Assembly (NCBI RefSeq): GCF_000374645.1
Contig: NZ_KB894801.1
Span: 372,001-436,000, forward strand
Length of the DNA: 64,000 bases
Origin: Arhodomonas aquaeolei DSM 8974
GTDB lineage: Bacteria > Pseudomonadota > Gammaproteobacteria > Nitrococcales > Nitrococcaceae
Direction: 5' to 3'
In this document: piece after piece, positions 45,962-54,887 of the stretch
Layout: the number at the start of each line of letters is the position of its first letter
How positions within the stretch are numbered: the stretch's first letter is position 1
The notes under the pieces: generated by a model
Seen by the model: the letters and a program-made list of their open reading frames with translations, nothing else
What the model was told of the DNA's origin: nothing
The model's database searches: none
Translations under genes and position numbers: made by a program

Positions 45962-46636
45962 GTGCGCGCGCTGGTCATCGAGGACGAGATCCGGCTGCGC
46001 CGCGAGGTCGCGGACGCCCTGAGCGGGGCGGGCTTCGTCGTCGATGAGGCCGGCGACGGCGACGAGGGCGTGTACATGGCCCTGGACTACCCCGTGGACG
46101 TCGCCATCGTGGACCTGGGACTACCCGGCCCCGACGGCCTGGAGCTCATCCGCCGTGTCCGTGCCGCCGGCCGGCGCTACCCGGTGCTCATCCTCACCGC
46201 CCGGAGCCGCTGGCAGGAAAAGGTCACCGGCCTCGAGGCCGGCGCCGACGACTACCTCGTCAAGCCCTTCGAGATGCCCGAACTCCTCGCCCGGGTGCAG
46301 GCACTGCTGCGCCGTGCCGGGGGGTGGGCCAGTCCGGTGCTCAACCACGGCCCGATCACGCTGGACACGCGCACCTCGGAGGTTCACTTGGACGGCGAAC
46401 CGATCACCCTCACGGCGTTCGAGTACCGCCTTCTCGCCTACCTCATGCACCACCCCGGCGAGGTGCTGTCGAAGACACAGCTCATGGAGCACCTCTACGC
46501 CGACGACGACCAGCGCGACTCCAACGTCCTCGAGGTCTTCGTCCGCCGCCTGCGCCGCAAGCTCGATCCGCACCGGCGCTGGCAGCCCATAGAGACCCTG
46601 CGCGGCCAGGGCTACCGGCTCGCGCCGTGGCGGTAA
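45962..46636 (+). CDS. OmpR-family response regulator (PhoP/QseB-like)
   Basis: 224 aa, GTG start. Receiver domain with acidic pair IEDE, phosphoacceptor Asp51 in VAIVDLGLPG, Thr in LTARSRW and Lys in LVKPFEMPEL; C-terminal winged helix (TLTAFEYRLLAYLMHHPGEVLSKTQLMEHLYADD and VLEVFVRRLRRKL). Pairs with the kinase that overlaps its 3' end by 10 bp. Confidence 0.95.
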   Translation: MRALVIEDEIRLRREVADALSGAGFVVDEAGDGDEGVYMALDYPVDVAIVDLGLPGPDGLELIRRVRAAGRRYPVLILTARSRWQEKVTGLEAGADDYLVKPFEMPELLARVQALLRRAGGWASPVLNHGPITLDTRTSEVHLDGEPITLTAFEYRLLAYLMHHPGEVLSKTQLMEHLYADDDQRDSNVLEVFVRRLRRKLDPHRRWQPIETLRGQGYRLAPWR

Positions 46637-47970
46637 CGGCCTCACTCCACAGACGGCTGCTGGTCACCGCCGGCATCGTTACCGTGGCATTCACCCTGCT
46701 CGCAGCGACCGGCCTGGAGCAGGCGTTCCGCCGCAGCGCGATCGCCGCCGAGCGCGACCGCCTGCGTGGCCAGGTCCATACCCTGCTCGCGGCCATGCGC
46801 GTGGGCGAGAAAGGCATACGCCCCGGAGCCAGCCTGCCGGAGCCCCGGTTCGCCCGCCCGGGCTCCGGGCTGTATGCGTGGGTGCTCACGCCGGAGGGAG
46901 GCCAGGTCTGGCACTCGCGCTCCGCGATCGGCCAGTCCCTGCCGGCCCCGGAGTGGGTCACCCCCGGCACGGTCCGGTTCCGGCACAGTGACGGGCGCTT
47001 CCGCATGGACTACGGCGTGTCCTGGGAGCCGCTATCCGGCCCCACCCGGCGCTTCAGCATCACCCTGATCGCCGGGGACGAGGCCTATCGCGCCAGCATC
47101 GCCGGTTTCCGCCGCACCCTCTGGGCCTGGATGAGTGTGGGCTGTGCCGGGCTGCTGCTCGCCCTGTGGCTGACCCTGCGCTGGGGCCTCGCGCCGCTGC
47201 GGCGGGTCACCGCCGAAGTCGACGCCATGCACCGCGGCTGGCGTGACCGCCTCGGCGGCCATCACCCGCGGGAGATCGCCGTGCTCACGGACAACATCAA
47301 CCGCCTCGCCGACGGCGAGCGCGAGCGCACGCGGCGCTACCGCGAGACCCTGGACAATCTCGCCCACAGCCTGAAGACCCCGCTCGCGGTGATACGCGGC
47401 GCCCTGGCCAGCCGCACACCGGCGGACCTGGACGCCGCTGCCGAGCAGATCACCCGCATCGACCGACAGATCGAGTACCACGTGCGCCGCAGCGGCGCAG
47501 GGCGGCTGGAAGGTGGCGGCCGCACGGCGGTGGCGCCCGTGATCCACCGCCTCGCCCGGGCGCTGCACCATGCCCGGCTGGAGCGCGACGTCGAGCTGCA
47601 GGTGCACTGCCCCGACGGCCTCTGGTATGCCGGCACCGAAGACGACCTCATGGAGATGCTCGGCAACATCCTGGACAACGCCTGGCGCTACGGCGCCGGC
47701 CACGTTGCCGTCACCGCCGCGGACGACGGCGGCGGGCGGCGCATCCGTATCGACGTGGATGACAACGGCCCGGGCATCGCCGCTGACGTGCGCGAGGCCG
47801 CGCTCACCCGCGGCCGGCGTCTGGACACCGGCGGCGACGGCCAGGGCATTGGTCTTGCGGTGGTCCGCGAGCTCGCTGGACAGGCCGGCGGCACGCTGGC
47901 ACTGGACGGGGCCCCGGAACTGGGAGGCACCCGCGTGACCCTCATCCTGCCCGGCGGTGAGGACGGCTGA
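46627..47970 (+). CDS. Sensor histidine kinase (PhoQ-like)
   Basis: 447 aa from the GTG at 46627, overlapping the response regulator by 10 bp. Two helices (about residues 13-33 and 160-182) bracket a periplasmic sensor of about 125 residues. HAMP, then the H-box NLAHSLKTPLAVI (phospho-His), N-box NILDNAWRYG and G-boxes DDNGPGI and GQGIGLAVV. Ligand unknown; antimicrobial peptides or divalent cations are usual for the family. Confidence 0.94.
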   Translation: MAVTASLHRRLLVTAGIVTVAFTLLAATGLEQAFRRSAIAAERDRLRGQVHTLLAAMRVGEKGIRPGASLPEPRFARPGSGLYAWVLTPEGGQVWHSRSAIGQSLPAPEWVTPGTVRFRHSDGRFRMDYGVSWEPLSGPTRRFSITLIAGDEAYRASIAGFRRTLWAWMSVGCAGLLLALWLTLRWGLAPLRRVTAEVDAMHRGWRDRLGGHHPREIAVLTDNINRLADGERERTRRYRETLDNLAHSLKTPLAVIRGALASRTPADLDAAAEQITRIDRQIEYHVRRSGAGRLEGGGRTAVAPVIHRLARALHHARLERDVELQVHCPDGLWYAGTEDDLMEMLGNILDNAWRYGAGHVAVTAADDGGGRRIRIDVDDNGPGIAADVREAALTRGRRLDTGGDGQGIGLAVVRELAGQAGGTLALDGAPELGGTRVTLILPGGEDG

Positions 47971-48205
47971 CCCCGGCCGCCAGGGGATGTGGCCGCCGTT
48001 CCGGGCGACGACGCGCCACTGTCGGCCGGCGTGAGCCCCCGGACCGCGGGTCCCGGGCCTGGAACGATGCCGGACAGCGCGGTATCCCTGGCCTCCGGAT
48101 GCAGCGCCGGCACTGCCTCCTGTGCGTGGCGGGCGACGGTGGACGACAGAGGGCCGGGTTAACGCATAGAATACGTGCCCCTGTCGAACCCCGACCCGGA
48201 CCGCA

Positions 48206-49471
48206 ATGAACTGCAACCGCATACTCGTGCACTACGCCGAGGTGGCCCTGAAGGGGCGGAACCGCCGCGACTTCGAGAGCCGGCTCAAGCGCAACATCAA
48301 GATCCGCCTCCAGAGCGAGGGCCTGGACTGGGAGGTGCACCGCGGCCGCGACCGCATCACCGTCCATCCCCGCGACCCGAACGCCGCCGCGCTGGAACGC
48401 GCGCTGGAGGCGGTCGGCGAGACCGCCGGCGTCGCAACCTTCGCGCCGGCGGTGTTCTTCCCCCGCGACGCCCTCTATGCCGGCGGCGACGGCCCGGACG
48501 TGGACGCCATCGAATCCGCAGCCCTCGCCCAGGCGGCGGAGCCGGCGAAGGGCAGGAGCTTCGCCGTGCGCGTCAACCGCGCGGACAAGGGCTTCCCACT
48601 GACTTCCGAGGCGTTCGCCCGACGCCTCGGCGCACGCATCATCGAGACCACGAGCTGGCAGCACGTGGACCTGCGCCGGCCGGACCGCGCCATCCACGTG
48701 GATATCTACCCCGAGGGCGTCTACGTCTACCATGACCGCCGGCGTGGGCCGGGCGGCCTGCCGGTATTCTCCGGCGGACACGTGCTCTCGCTGCTCTCCG
48801 GCGGCATGGACTCCCCGGTGGCCGCCTGGATGATGGCCAAGCGCGGCTGCCGTGTGGACTTCCTGCACATGACGGCCACGCACCTGCGCCCGGAAGACGC
48901 CGGGAACAACCTCGTCGCCCGCATCGCCGCGCACCTGAGCCGCTTCACCCTGCGCTCGCGGCTGCTGCTCGTGCCCTATACCCACTTCGACCTGGCTCTC
49001 ACCGGGCAGGACAGCCAGGGCTACGACATGATCCTCTTCCGGCGCTTCATGACCCGGCTCGCCGAGCACGTCGCCGCGAACCTGCACGCCAGCGCGCTGG
49101 TCAGCGGCGACAGCCTCGGCCAGGTCGCCTCGCAGACGCTCGCGAACATGGTCTCCACCTCCCAGGCGGGCACGGTCCCGATCCTCCGCCCGCTGGTGGG
49201 GCTGGACAAGCACGAGATCATCGAGCGTGCCCGCGACATCGGTACCTTCGACATGGGCACGGAGCAGTACAAGGACTGCTGCGCGCTGCTCAGCCGCAAC
49301 CCGCAGACGAAATCCCGCCACACCCGGCTGGAGGCGCTCGAGACGCGATTGTTCCCCGACTACGACGGGCTTATCGAGTCCAGTCTGGCGGACGCACTGA
49401 TGCTCACCTTCGAGACCGGGCGGCTCACCGGCGTCGAGCCCGCTCTGTCCTCGTTGAGCGATGCGGGGTAA
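48206..49471 (+). CDS. thiI: tRNA 4-thiouridine synthetase ThiI without rhodanese domain
   Basis: 421 aa. N-terminal ferredoxin-like and THUMP domains (YAEVALKGRNRRDFESRL), then the adenylating PP-loop SGGMDSPVAAW and the conserved DCCALLSR segment that carries the Cys equivalent to E. coli Cys344. The C-terminal rhodanese domain of E. coli ThiI (482 aa) is absent and the frame ends cleanly, so sulfur must come from a separate rhodanese or directly from a desulfurase. It thiolates U8 of tRNA. Confidence 0.93.
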   Translation: MNCNRILVHYAEVALKGRNRRDFESRLKRNIKIRLQSEGLDWEVHRGRDRITVHPRDPNAAALERALEAVGETAGVATFAPAVFFPRDALYAGGDGPDVDAIESAALAQAAEPAKGRSFAVRVNRADKGFPLTSEAFARRLGARIIETTSWQHVDLRRPDRAIHVDIYPEGVYVYHDRRRGPGGLPVFSGGHVLSLLSGGMDSPVAAWMMAKRGCRVDFLHMTATHLRPEDAGNNLVARIAAHLSRFTLRSRLLLVPYTHFDLALTGQDSQGYDMILFRRFMTRLAEHVAANLHASALVSGDSLGQVASQTLANMVSTSQAGTVPILRPLVGLDKHEIIERARDIGTFDMGTEQYKDCCALLSRNPQTKSRHTRLEALETRLFPDYDGLIESSLADALMLTFETGRLTGVEPALSSLSDAG

Positions 49472-49507
49472 TCTCGGGGAGAGCACCACGGCAACCCCCG
49501 GGCAGGC

Positions 49508-50242
49508 ATGAGCGCAAACCTAGCCGGGCGCATCCGGAACTACTTCCTCGCCGGCGTTCTCACGGTGATCCCCATCTGGATCACCTGGGTGACCTTCCGT
49601 TTCGTCGCCCAGCGGCTGTCCGATTTCGGTCAGCCGTGGGTGGTGACGCTGGCGAGCCTGGTGAGCCCGTACTCGCCGGACGTGGCGGCGATCATGGTCA
49701 CGCCGGCATTCGAGAACGCCGTCGGTCTGCTGCTCACCCTGCTCGGGCTGCTGCTGCTCGGCTGGGCCACCAGTCGTGTCGTGGGCCGGCGGATCATCGA
49801 GGGATTCGACGGCCTGATCAATCACATCCCGCTGGTGAAGAAGCTCTACGGCGCCACCAAGGCGCTGCTCGGCGCGCTCCAGCAGCAGCCCGACGAGGTC
49901 CAGCGGGTGGTGCTCATCGCCTTCCCCCACCGGGACATGAAGACCGTCGGCTTCGTCACCCGGGTGCTCACCGACCGCCGCACCGGCGACCGGATCGCGG
50001 CGGTCTACGTCCCCACCACGCCCAACCCCACCTCCGGCTACCTGGAGCTGGTGCCGCTGGAGTTCATTACCTCCACGGACTGGACCATGGACCAGGCCAT
50101 GAGCTTCGTGATCTCCGGCGGCACCGTCTCCCCGGAGTACATCGACTATCACGATCACGGTGAACTCCCGGAGGAGTTCGCCAGGTCGGCGGACCGGGCG
50201 GAAGACACGGACAGGGAGGACCGTCCCGCGCAGGAGCGCTGA
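49508..50242 (+). CDS. DUF502 membrane protein
   Basis: 244 aa. Two N-terminal helices (GVLTVIPIWITWVTF near residue 16, then FENAVGLLLTLLGLLLLGW) and a conserved cytoplasmic part with IPLVKKLYGATKALLGAL, FPHRDMKTVGFVT and VYVPTTPNPTSGYLELVP, all DUF502 signatures. Function unknown. The acidic, Asp/Glu-rich tail fits a salt-adapted proteome. It follows thiI by 36 nt. Confidence 0.9.
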   Translation: MSANLAGRIRNYFLAGVLTVIPIWITWVTFRFVAQRLSDFGQPWVVTLASLVSPYSPDVAAIMVTPAFENAVGLLLTLLGLLLLGWATSRVVGRRIIEGFDGLINHIPLVKKLYGATKALLGALQQQPDEVQRVVLIAFPHRDMKTVGFVTRVLTDRRTGDRIAAVYVPTTPNPTSGYLELVPLEFITSTDWTMDQAMSFVISGGTVSPEYIDYHDHGELPEEFARSADRAEDTDREDRPAQER

Positions 50243-50343
50243 CCGCCGGCCGGCGCCGGTCCCGGCATCGGCACGATCCGCCGGCAAGGCGGGACAGCAG
50301 CCCCGGCGATGGCACGGGGACCGCCGCGCTTACGGCCCGACGG

Positions 50344-51957
50344 TCAGGTCCCCGTACGCAGGTCCATGACCAGCGTCTGGAGCTCGCCGACTTCGCGGCG
50401 GATCTCCTCCATTGCCTGCACGTTCTCCCGCGCCGCACGCGCGGTCTGGTCGGAGACCTCCGCTATGCGGGAGATGTTCTGGTCGATCTCCTCGGCGACG
50501 TGGCTCTGCTCCTCGGCGCCGGTGGCGATCTGGCTGTTCATGTCGGTGATCGTACCCACCGCGTGGACGATGCCATCCAGCGCGGTGCCGGCCTCGTTAG
50601 TCTGGGCGAGTCCGGTGCGTGCGTTCTCCCGGCTGCGGGCGATCACCTCGGAGGCCTCCTGCGCCTGGCTCTGGAGACGCTCGATGATCTGCCGGACCTC
50701 CTCGGTGGAATCCTGCGTGCGCCGTGCGAGCGTGCGCACCTCCTCCGCCACCACCGCGAAGCCGCGGCCCTGCTCGCCGGCACGGGCCGCCTCGATGGCG
50801 GCGTTGAGCGCAAGCAGGTTGGTCTGCTCGGAGATGCCGCGGATCACCTCCAGGACCTGTCCCACCTCCTGGCTGTCCGTGGCGAGCTTGTCCATGGCCG
50901 TTCCGGCCTGCTCGACCTGGCCCGCGAGTGCCTCGATACTCTCCACCGTGCGCCGGCCGATCTGCTGGCCATTGCGCGCCTCACCGTCCGCCTCACCGGC
51001 AGCCTCGGCGGCCTGATTGGTGCTCCGCGCGACCTCCTGAACCGTCGAGGCCATCTCGTTGACCGCCGTCGCCACCTGGTCGATATCGCTGTGCTGCCGG
51101 CCGACGTCGCCCTCGGTGCGCTGCAGCGCCGCGGCGATGGTCTCGGCGTTCTCGCTCACCCGGCGCACAGTGCCGTGGACCCCCTGCACGATCTCGCCGA
51201 CCTGTTCGAGCATGCGGTTGTAGGCGGTGTACATGTGACCGAGCTCGTTGTCCTCGTACTCGACCTCCAGCGGCCGCGAGAAATCGCCGTCACCCACCGA
51301 CCACAACCGGCCGCGCAGGCGCTCGATACGCTGCATCAGCGGATTGACCCCGCCGAACCAGCTCAGCAAAGCCACAAGCAGGATCGCCAGAGCCGTGCCC
51401 ACGGCGATGAACTGCTGCTCGCGCACCGCCTGGTTGGATGCCTCCGCCATCATGCCCACTCCGGCATTCATCTCGCGGAGCACCACCGGCGCACGCTCGT
51501 GGATGGCCTGGAGCCCGTCGTTCGTGGGCTCGTCCAGATAGGCCTGGATGTCACCGCGGTAGCGCTGCCACAGCGACTGGACCTCGCGGAGCTGATCGCG
51601 GATCGCCGGATCCTGCACCGGCTCGATCCCCATCCCCGGATCCCCCTGCAGGAGCTTGCGGTGAGAGGACTCGAACAGCGCGATGGTCTTCTCGACATCC
51701 TCACGGCTGCCCACGCCCTGCACGGCCATCACGGCCTCCTTCGCGACCCGCTGGCTGAGCATGCGCTGTCGCCCGGCGATATCCACTGCGGTGGCGCTCG
51801 ATCCGAGGCTGAAATAGAGCGAGGCGACGGTGGCCAGGGCGAATACCGCGATCAGGGCATACGAGGCCAGGAACTGGCGCCCCAGCGTTCGCAACCCGAC
51901 ACCCCGCAATACCCGCTGGATCGCATGCCCGAAGTGTCCCTGCATCATCGCCCCCAT
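50344..51957 (-). CDS. Methyl-accepting chemotaxis protein with PilJ-type sensor
   Basis: 537 aa. Helices at about 29-49 and 184-204 enclose a periplasmic PilJ/NIT-like sensor containing [12 protein letters not shown], the hallmark of type IV pili methyl-accepting N-terminal domains. HAMP follows, then a full signalling domain with the hairpin tip [32 protein letters not shown]. No che genes are near, so it feeds a chemosensory array encoded elsewhere. The start may be the ATG at 51957 or 51948. Confidence 0.92.
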   Translation of the reverse strand: MGAMMQGHFGHAIQRVLRGVGLRTLGRQFLASYALIAVFALATVASLYFSLGSSATAVDIAGRQRMLSQRVAKEAVMAVQGVGSREDVEKTIALFESSHRKLLQGDPGMGIEPVQDPAIRDQLREVQSLWQRYRGDIQAYLDEPTNDGLQAIHERAPVVLREMNAGVGMMAEASNQAVREQQFIAVGTALAILLVALLSWFGGVNPLMQRIERLRGRLWSVGDGDFSRPLEVEYEDNELGHMYTAYNRMLEQVGEIVQGVHGTVRRVSENAETIAAALQRTEGDVGRQHSDIDQVATAVNEMASTVQEVARSTNQAAEAAGEADGEARNGQQIGRRTVESIEALAGQVEQAGTAMDKLATDSQEVGQVLEVIRGISEQTNLLALNAAIEAARAGEQGRGFAVVAEEVRTLARRTQDSTEEVRQIIERLQSQAQEASEVIARSRENARTGLAQTNEAGTALDGIVHAVGTITDMNSQIATGAEEQSHVAEEIDQNISRIAEVSDQTARAARENVQAMEEIRREVGELQTLVMDLRTGT

Positions 51958-52020
51958 TTCCTTGATTCATGACCGAGCAGTCACCTTCCGCCCGGGTTAT
52001 CGGCGTCGGGAAACCATGCT

Positions 52021-52410
52021 TTACCCCCGCCGGGACACGGCGTCGGCGATCAGCAGCGCCCAACCCACCAGCCAGACCATACCGCCGAACGGCGTCACCA
52101 CCCCGAAGGCCCCGACCCCGGTGAGGCAGAGCAGGTAGAGGCTGCCGGGGAAGAGCACCAACCCGGTCACGAAGCATCCCACCGCCCCCCGGCGGCAGCG
52201 ACCGACGGCCCCGGGCAGCGCCGCGACCGCCACCAGTGCGAGGGCGTGAACGAACTGATAGTGCACCGCGGTCTCCCACACGGCCATGCGCTCGGCACTG
52301 AGTACGTCGCGCAGCGCGTGCGAGCCGAAGGCACCGAGCGCCACGCCGAGCAGCCCCGCCACGGCGCCGGCGGCCAGGGGCAGTCGACCGCTCATCGCGT
52401 TATCCGCCAT
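52021..52410 (-). CDS. DUF423 membrane protein
   Basis: 129 aa from the ATG at 52410 (AGAGG nine bases upstream; ATGs at 52419 and 52395 are alternatives). Four helices with GALGAFGSHALRD and YQFVHALALV, the DUF423 signature. Function unknown; the family is widespread in Proteobacteria. Divergent from the aminotransferase, with a short AT-rich promoter region between. Confidence 0.88.
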   Translation of the reverse strand: MADNAMSGRLPLAAGAVAGLLGVALGAFGSHALRDVLSAERMAVWETAVHYQFVHALALVAVAALPGAVGRCRRGAVGCFVTGLVLFPGSLYLLCLTGVGAFGVVTPFGGMVWLVGWALLIADAVSRRG

Positions 52411-52501
52411 AAAATGCATCCTCTATTTGCACATTAAAAAACACTACGCAAAAATAAGTAGCACACACGTAGCGAATGGCCACCATTCCAGGAGTCCAGC
52501 C

Positions 52502-53809
52502 GTGTCCGACGCCGACGCGCACCGCCCCGGGGAGACCCGCTCCCCCCACGTCCATCTGAACCTCAATGTCCGCGGCCTCTCCCCCTCGGCGACCCTCGCG
52601 ATCAACGAACGTTCCGCCGAACTGCAGCGCCAGGGCCGCGAGGTTTACCGCCTCGGCCTCGGACAGTCGCCGTTCCCGGTGCCGCAGTTCGTGGTGGACG
52701 CCCTGCGCGAGCACGCCCACGAGAAAGACTATCTGCCGGTCAAGGGTCTGGCGGCGCTGCGCCAGGCCATCGCCGGCTATCTCCGGCGCACGGAGGGACT
52801 GGATTACGCCCCGGAGAATATCCTCGTGGGGCCGGGTACCAAAGAGCTGATGTTCATCGTCCAGCTCGTCTACTACGGCGATCTGGTCATCCCCACGCCG
52901 AGCTGGGTGTCCTACGCGCCGCAGGCGCACATCCTCGGCCGCCAGATCCGCTGGCTGCCCACCGACCCCGGCGCCGGCATGGGCGTGAGCGCGGAGGCAC
53001 TGGAATCGCTGTGTGCCGCCGACCCGGAGCGGCCCCGCCTGCTCATCCTCAACTACCCGGGCAACCCCACCGGTGTGGCCTATTCGCCGGAGCAGCTCCA
53101 GGGGATCGCCGAGGTCGCACGCCGTTATCGCGTGCTGGTGCTCTCCGACGAGATCTACAGCGGCACCCACTTCGACGGCGGGCACGTCTCCATCGCCCGC
53201 TACTACCCGGAAGGGACGGTGATCAGCAACGGCCTGTCCAAGTGGTGCGGCGCCGGCGGCTGGCGGCTCGGCACCTTCGCCTTTCCCTCGGAGCTGCGCT
53301 GGCTGCTCGACGGCATGGCGGCGGTGGCGAGCGAGACCTTCACCTCCACCAGCGCACCGATCCAGTACGCCGCCACCACCGCGTTCGACGGCGGCCCGGC
53401 GCTCGAGCGCTACCTGGCCGACAGTCGCCGGATACTGAGTGCGCTGGCCCGGCGCTTCCACGCCACGCTCACCGGGGCGGGCGCGGCCTGCCGGCCGGCC
53501 CAGGGCGGGTTCTACCTGTTCCCGAGCTTCGAGGCACTGCGCCCGCAGCTCGAGGCACGGGGTATCACCGACAGCGCCACCCTGTGCGAGTCGCTGCTGG
53601 AGGATACCGGCGTCGCCGTGCTGCCCGGCTCGAATTTCGGCCGGCCCGCCCGGGAGCTGTCCATGCGTCTCGCCTACGTGGACTTCGACGGGGGGCCGGC
53701 ACTGGCAGCCGCGGCGGAGCACACCGAGATCGACGAGCACTTCCTGCAGCGCTATTGCCCGAGGGTGGTAACCGCCGCGGACCGCATGGCGGCCTGGCTG
53801 AAGGGCTGA
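52502..53809 (+). CDS. Class I/II aminotransferase
   Basis: 435 aa from the GTG at 52502 (AGGAG eight bases upstream). PLP fold type I: LVGPGTKELMFIVQL binds the phosphate, NYPGNPTG and SDEIYSGTHFDG contact the ring, and the Schiff-base Lys is in SNGLSKWCGAGGWRLG. An aspartate/aromatic-type enzyme; the exact amino donor is unclear. Confidence 0.9.
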   Translation: MSDADAHRPGETRSPHVHLNLNVRGLSPSATLAINERSAELQRQGREVYRLGLGQSPFPVPQFVVDALREHAHEKDYLPVKGLAALRQAIAGYLRRTEGLDYAPENILVGPGTKELMFIVQLVYYGDLVIPTPSWVSYAPQAHILGRQIRWLPTDPGAGMGVSAEALESLCAADPERPRLLILNYPGNPTGVAYSPEQLQGIAEVARRYRVLVLSDEIYSGTHFDGGHVSIARYYPEGTVISNGLSKWCGAGGWRLGTFAFPSELRWLLDGMAAVASETFTSTSAPIQYAATTAFDGGPALERYLADSRRILSALARRFHATLTGAGAACRPAQGGFYLFPSFEALRPQLEARGITDSATLCESLLEDTGVAVLPGSNFGRPARELSMRLAYVDFDGGPALAAAAEHTEIDEHFLQRYCPRVVTAADRMAAWLKG

Positions 53810-53878
53810 CCGGGGGCCTTGCAAAACCGCGCTGGCGCCGTCACGTCCGGCGGCGGTACAACCGGAAAGGAGGCGACA

Positions 53879-54196
53879 ATGGAGCTTCAGGTCAACGCCG
53901 CCGAAGGCATGCAGACATCCACGGCGCTGGAGGATCATATCCGGGCCAAGCTCGCCGGCGTGGAACGCCGCTTCGGTGAGCGTGTCACCCGCGTGGAGAC
54001 CTACCTCAAGGACGTGAATGCCGGCAAGGGCGGCGTCGATACGACATGCACGCTGGAGGCTCATCCCTCCGGGCTGAATCCGGTAGTCGTCGAGTCGCAG
54101 GCGACGGACGCCTACTCCGCGACTCACGACGCCGCCAGGAAGCTGGAGAAGGCACTGGAGCACCGCTTCGCCCGGGCTGAGGGACCACATCGTTAG
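53879..54196 (+). CDS. HPF/RaiA-family ribosome-associated protein
   Basis: 105 aa from the ATG at 53879 with AAGGAGG upstream. beta-alpha-beta-beta-beta-alpha pattern with LEDHIRAKLAGVERRFGERVTRVETYLKD and AYSATHDAARKLEKALEHRF, the second a good match to HPF helix 2. It is a short, hibernation-factor-like protein binding the ribosomal decoding region. Not next to rpoN, unlike housekeeping hpf, so probably a second copy. It is followed by a 12-bp stem-loop. Confidence 0.88.
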   Translation: MELQVNAAEGMQTSTALEDHIRAKLAGVERRFGERVTRVETYLKDVNAGKGGVDTTCTLEAHPSGLNPVVVESQATDAYSATHDAARKLEKALEHRFARAEGPHR

Positions 54197-54219
54197 GTCC
54201 GGGAAAAACCCATCGCACC

Positions 54220-54248
54220 GGCCGCCGGCGGCCCTCCCGCCGGCGGCC
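54220..54248 (+). terminator. Stem-loop after HPF-like gene
   Basis: Perfect 12-bp GC-rich stem (arms 54220-54231 and 54237-54248), 5-nt loop, 23 nt after the stop. No T-run, so terminator activity is probable rather than certain. Confidence 0.55.
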
Positions 54249-54288
54249 CCATACCCGCCTCCAGCCGCTGTCACGCGGCTGTCACCGG

Positions 54289-54323
54289 TTGTTCACAAAA
54301 GCTGTGGATAACGCTGTGCAAAA
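54289..54323. promoter_or_regulatory. Cluster of DnaA-box-like 9-mers beside AT-rich DNA
   Basis: TTGTTCACA (54289-54297, one off consensus), TGTGGATAA (54303-54311, perfect TTATCCACA in reverse) and TGTGCAAAA (54315-54323, fits TTWTNCACA in reverse) lie in 35 bp. An AT-rich run follows at 54390-54415. No dnaA, rep or par gene is near. Confidence 0.4.
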
Positions 54324-54486
54324 CCCGTAGAGACCGTCCCCAAACCCCTGACGCGGGCGGCCTCGCGTCAGATTGACGGGTTTTTCACCAGCTTATTAAA
54401 TTTCCTAAAAAACAATGGGTTGCTAGTTTCTCACGTTGTTTTCCCCGGACCCCTGGTCGCCGGGCAGTCGTGCGCCGACGACGGCT

Positions 54487-54642
54487 CCCCGCTGTGCACA
54501 ACAGGTAGCCACCAACGGCATCCCGCCCCTCAGTCAGCGACGCCCCGGGGCCCCACCCGTCCGGCAGCATCATGTTCACGAGGACAGCGCTCACGGCCCC
54601 GGGATCAGCCCCCGGCTCAGGGACACGAGCACCGGCAGGCCC
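54487..54642 (-). pseudogene. Remnant of an NCS2 permease 3' end (direct repeat copy A)
   Basis: The minus strand encodes PGAVSAVLVNMMLPDGWGPG, clearly related to the last residues of the intact NCS2 permease (PGAVTAILLNLILPGGWRPG). DNA similarity to 57511-57673 runs through the permease end and its 3' flank, starting at the shared CCCCGCTGTGCACAAC. Small indels break the frame; the rest of the gene is gone. Confidence 0.75.
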
Positions 54643-54867
54643 GTCTTTGCCATCACTGCCACGTTCCTGCGGCACGGCTTTCACCGTCGCAGTCTTGCTG
54701 TGCTCGCGGCGACGGTGCTGACCGCATTCCCGCAGGCGTACACCGGGACTCAATACGTGAGCGATGTGCTGGGTGGCGCGGCCACCGGCATCATCGCTGC
54801 CATAATGGTGCGCATCCTTTACCGCGAAGGCTCGCGGCTTGACCGCCTGCTCACGAGCACTTGGTGA
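54643..54867 (+). pseudogene. C-terminal remnant of a PAP2-type phosphatase
   Basis: The plus-strand frame reads VFAITATFLRHGFHRRSLAV and then YTGTQYVSDVLGGAATGI, matching the end of PAP2/PgpB-like proteins (third catalytic motif HYxSDVxxG with His changed to Gln). Motifs 1 and 2 are missing. The frame has no start or ribosome site of its own and abuts the NCS2 remnant, so it is a truncated relic. Confidence 0.7.
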
Positions 54868-54887
54868 TTGGGGGCACGGATCCTTTG

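Noticed and set aside
49472-50242. Frameshifted rhodanese domain after thiI
   Set aside because: The downstream sequence is a complete DUF502 gene; no rhodanese CxxG(x)R loop is found in any frame.
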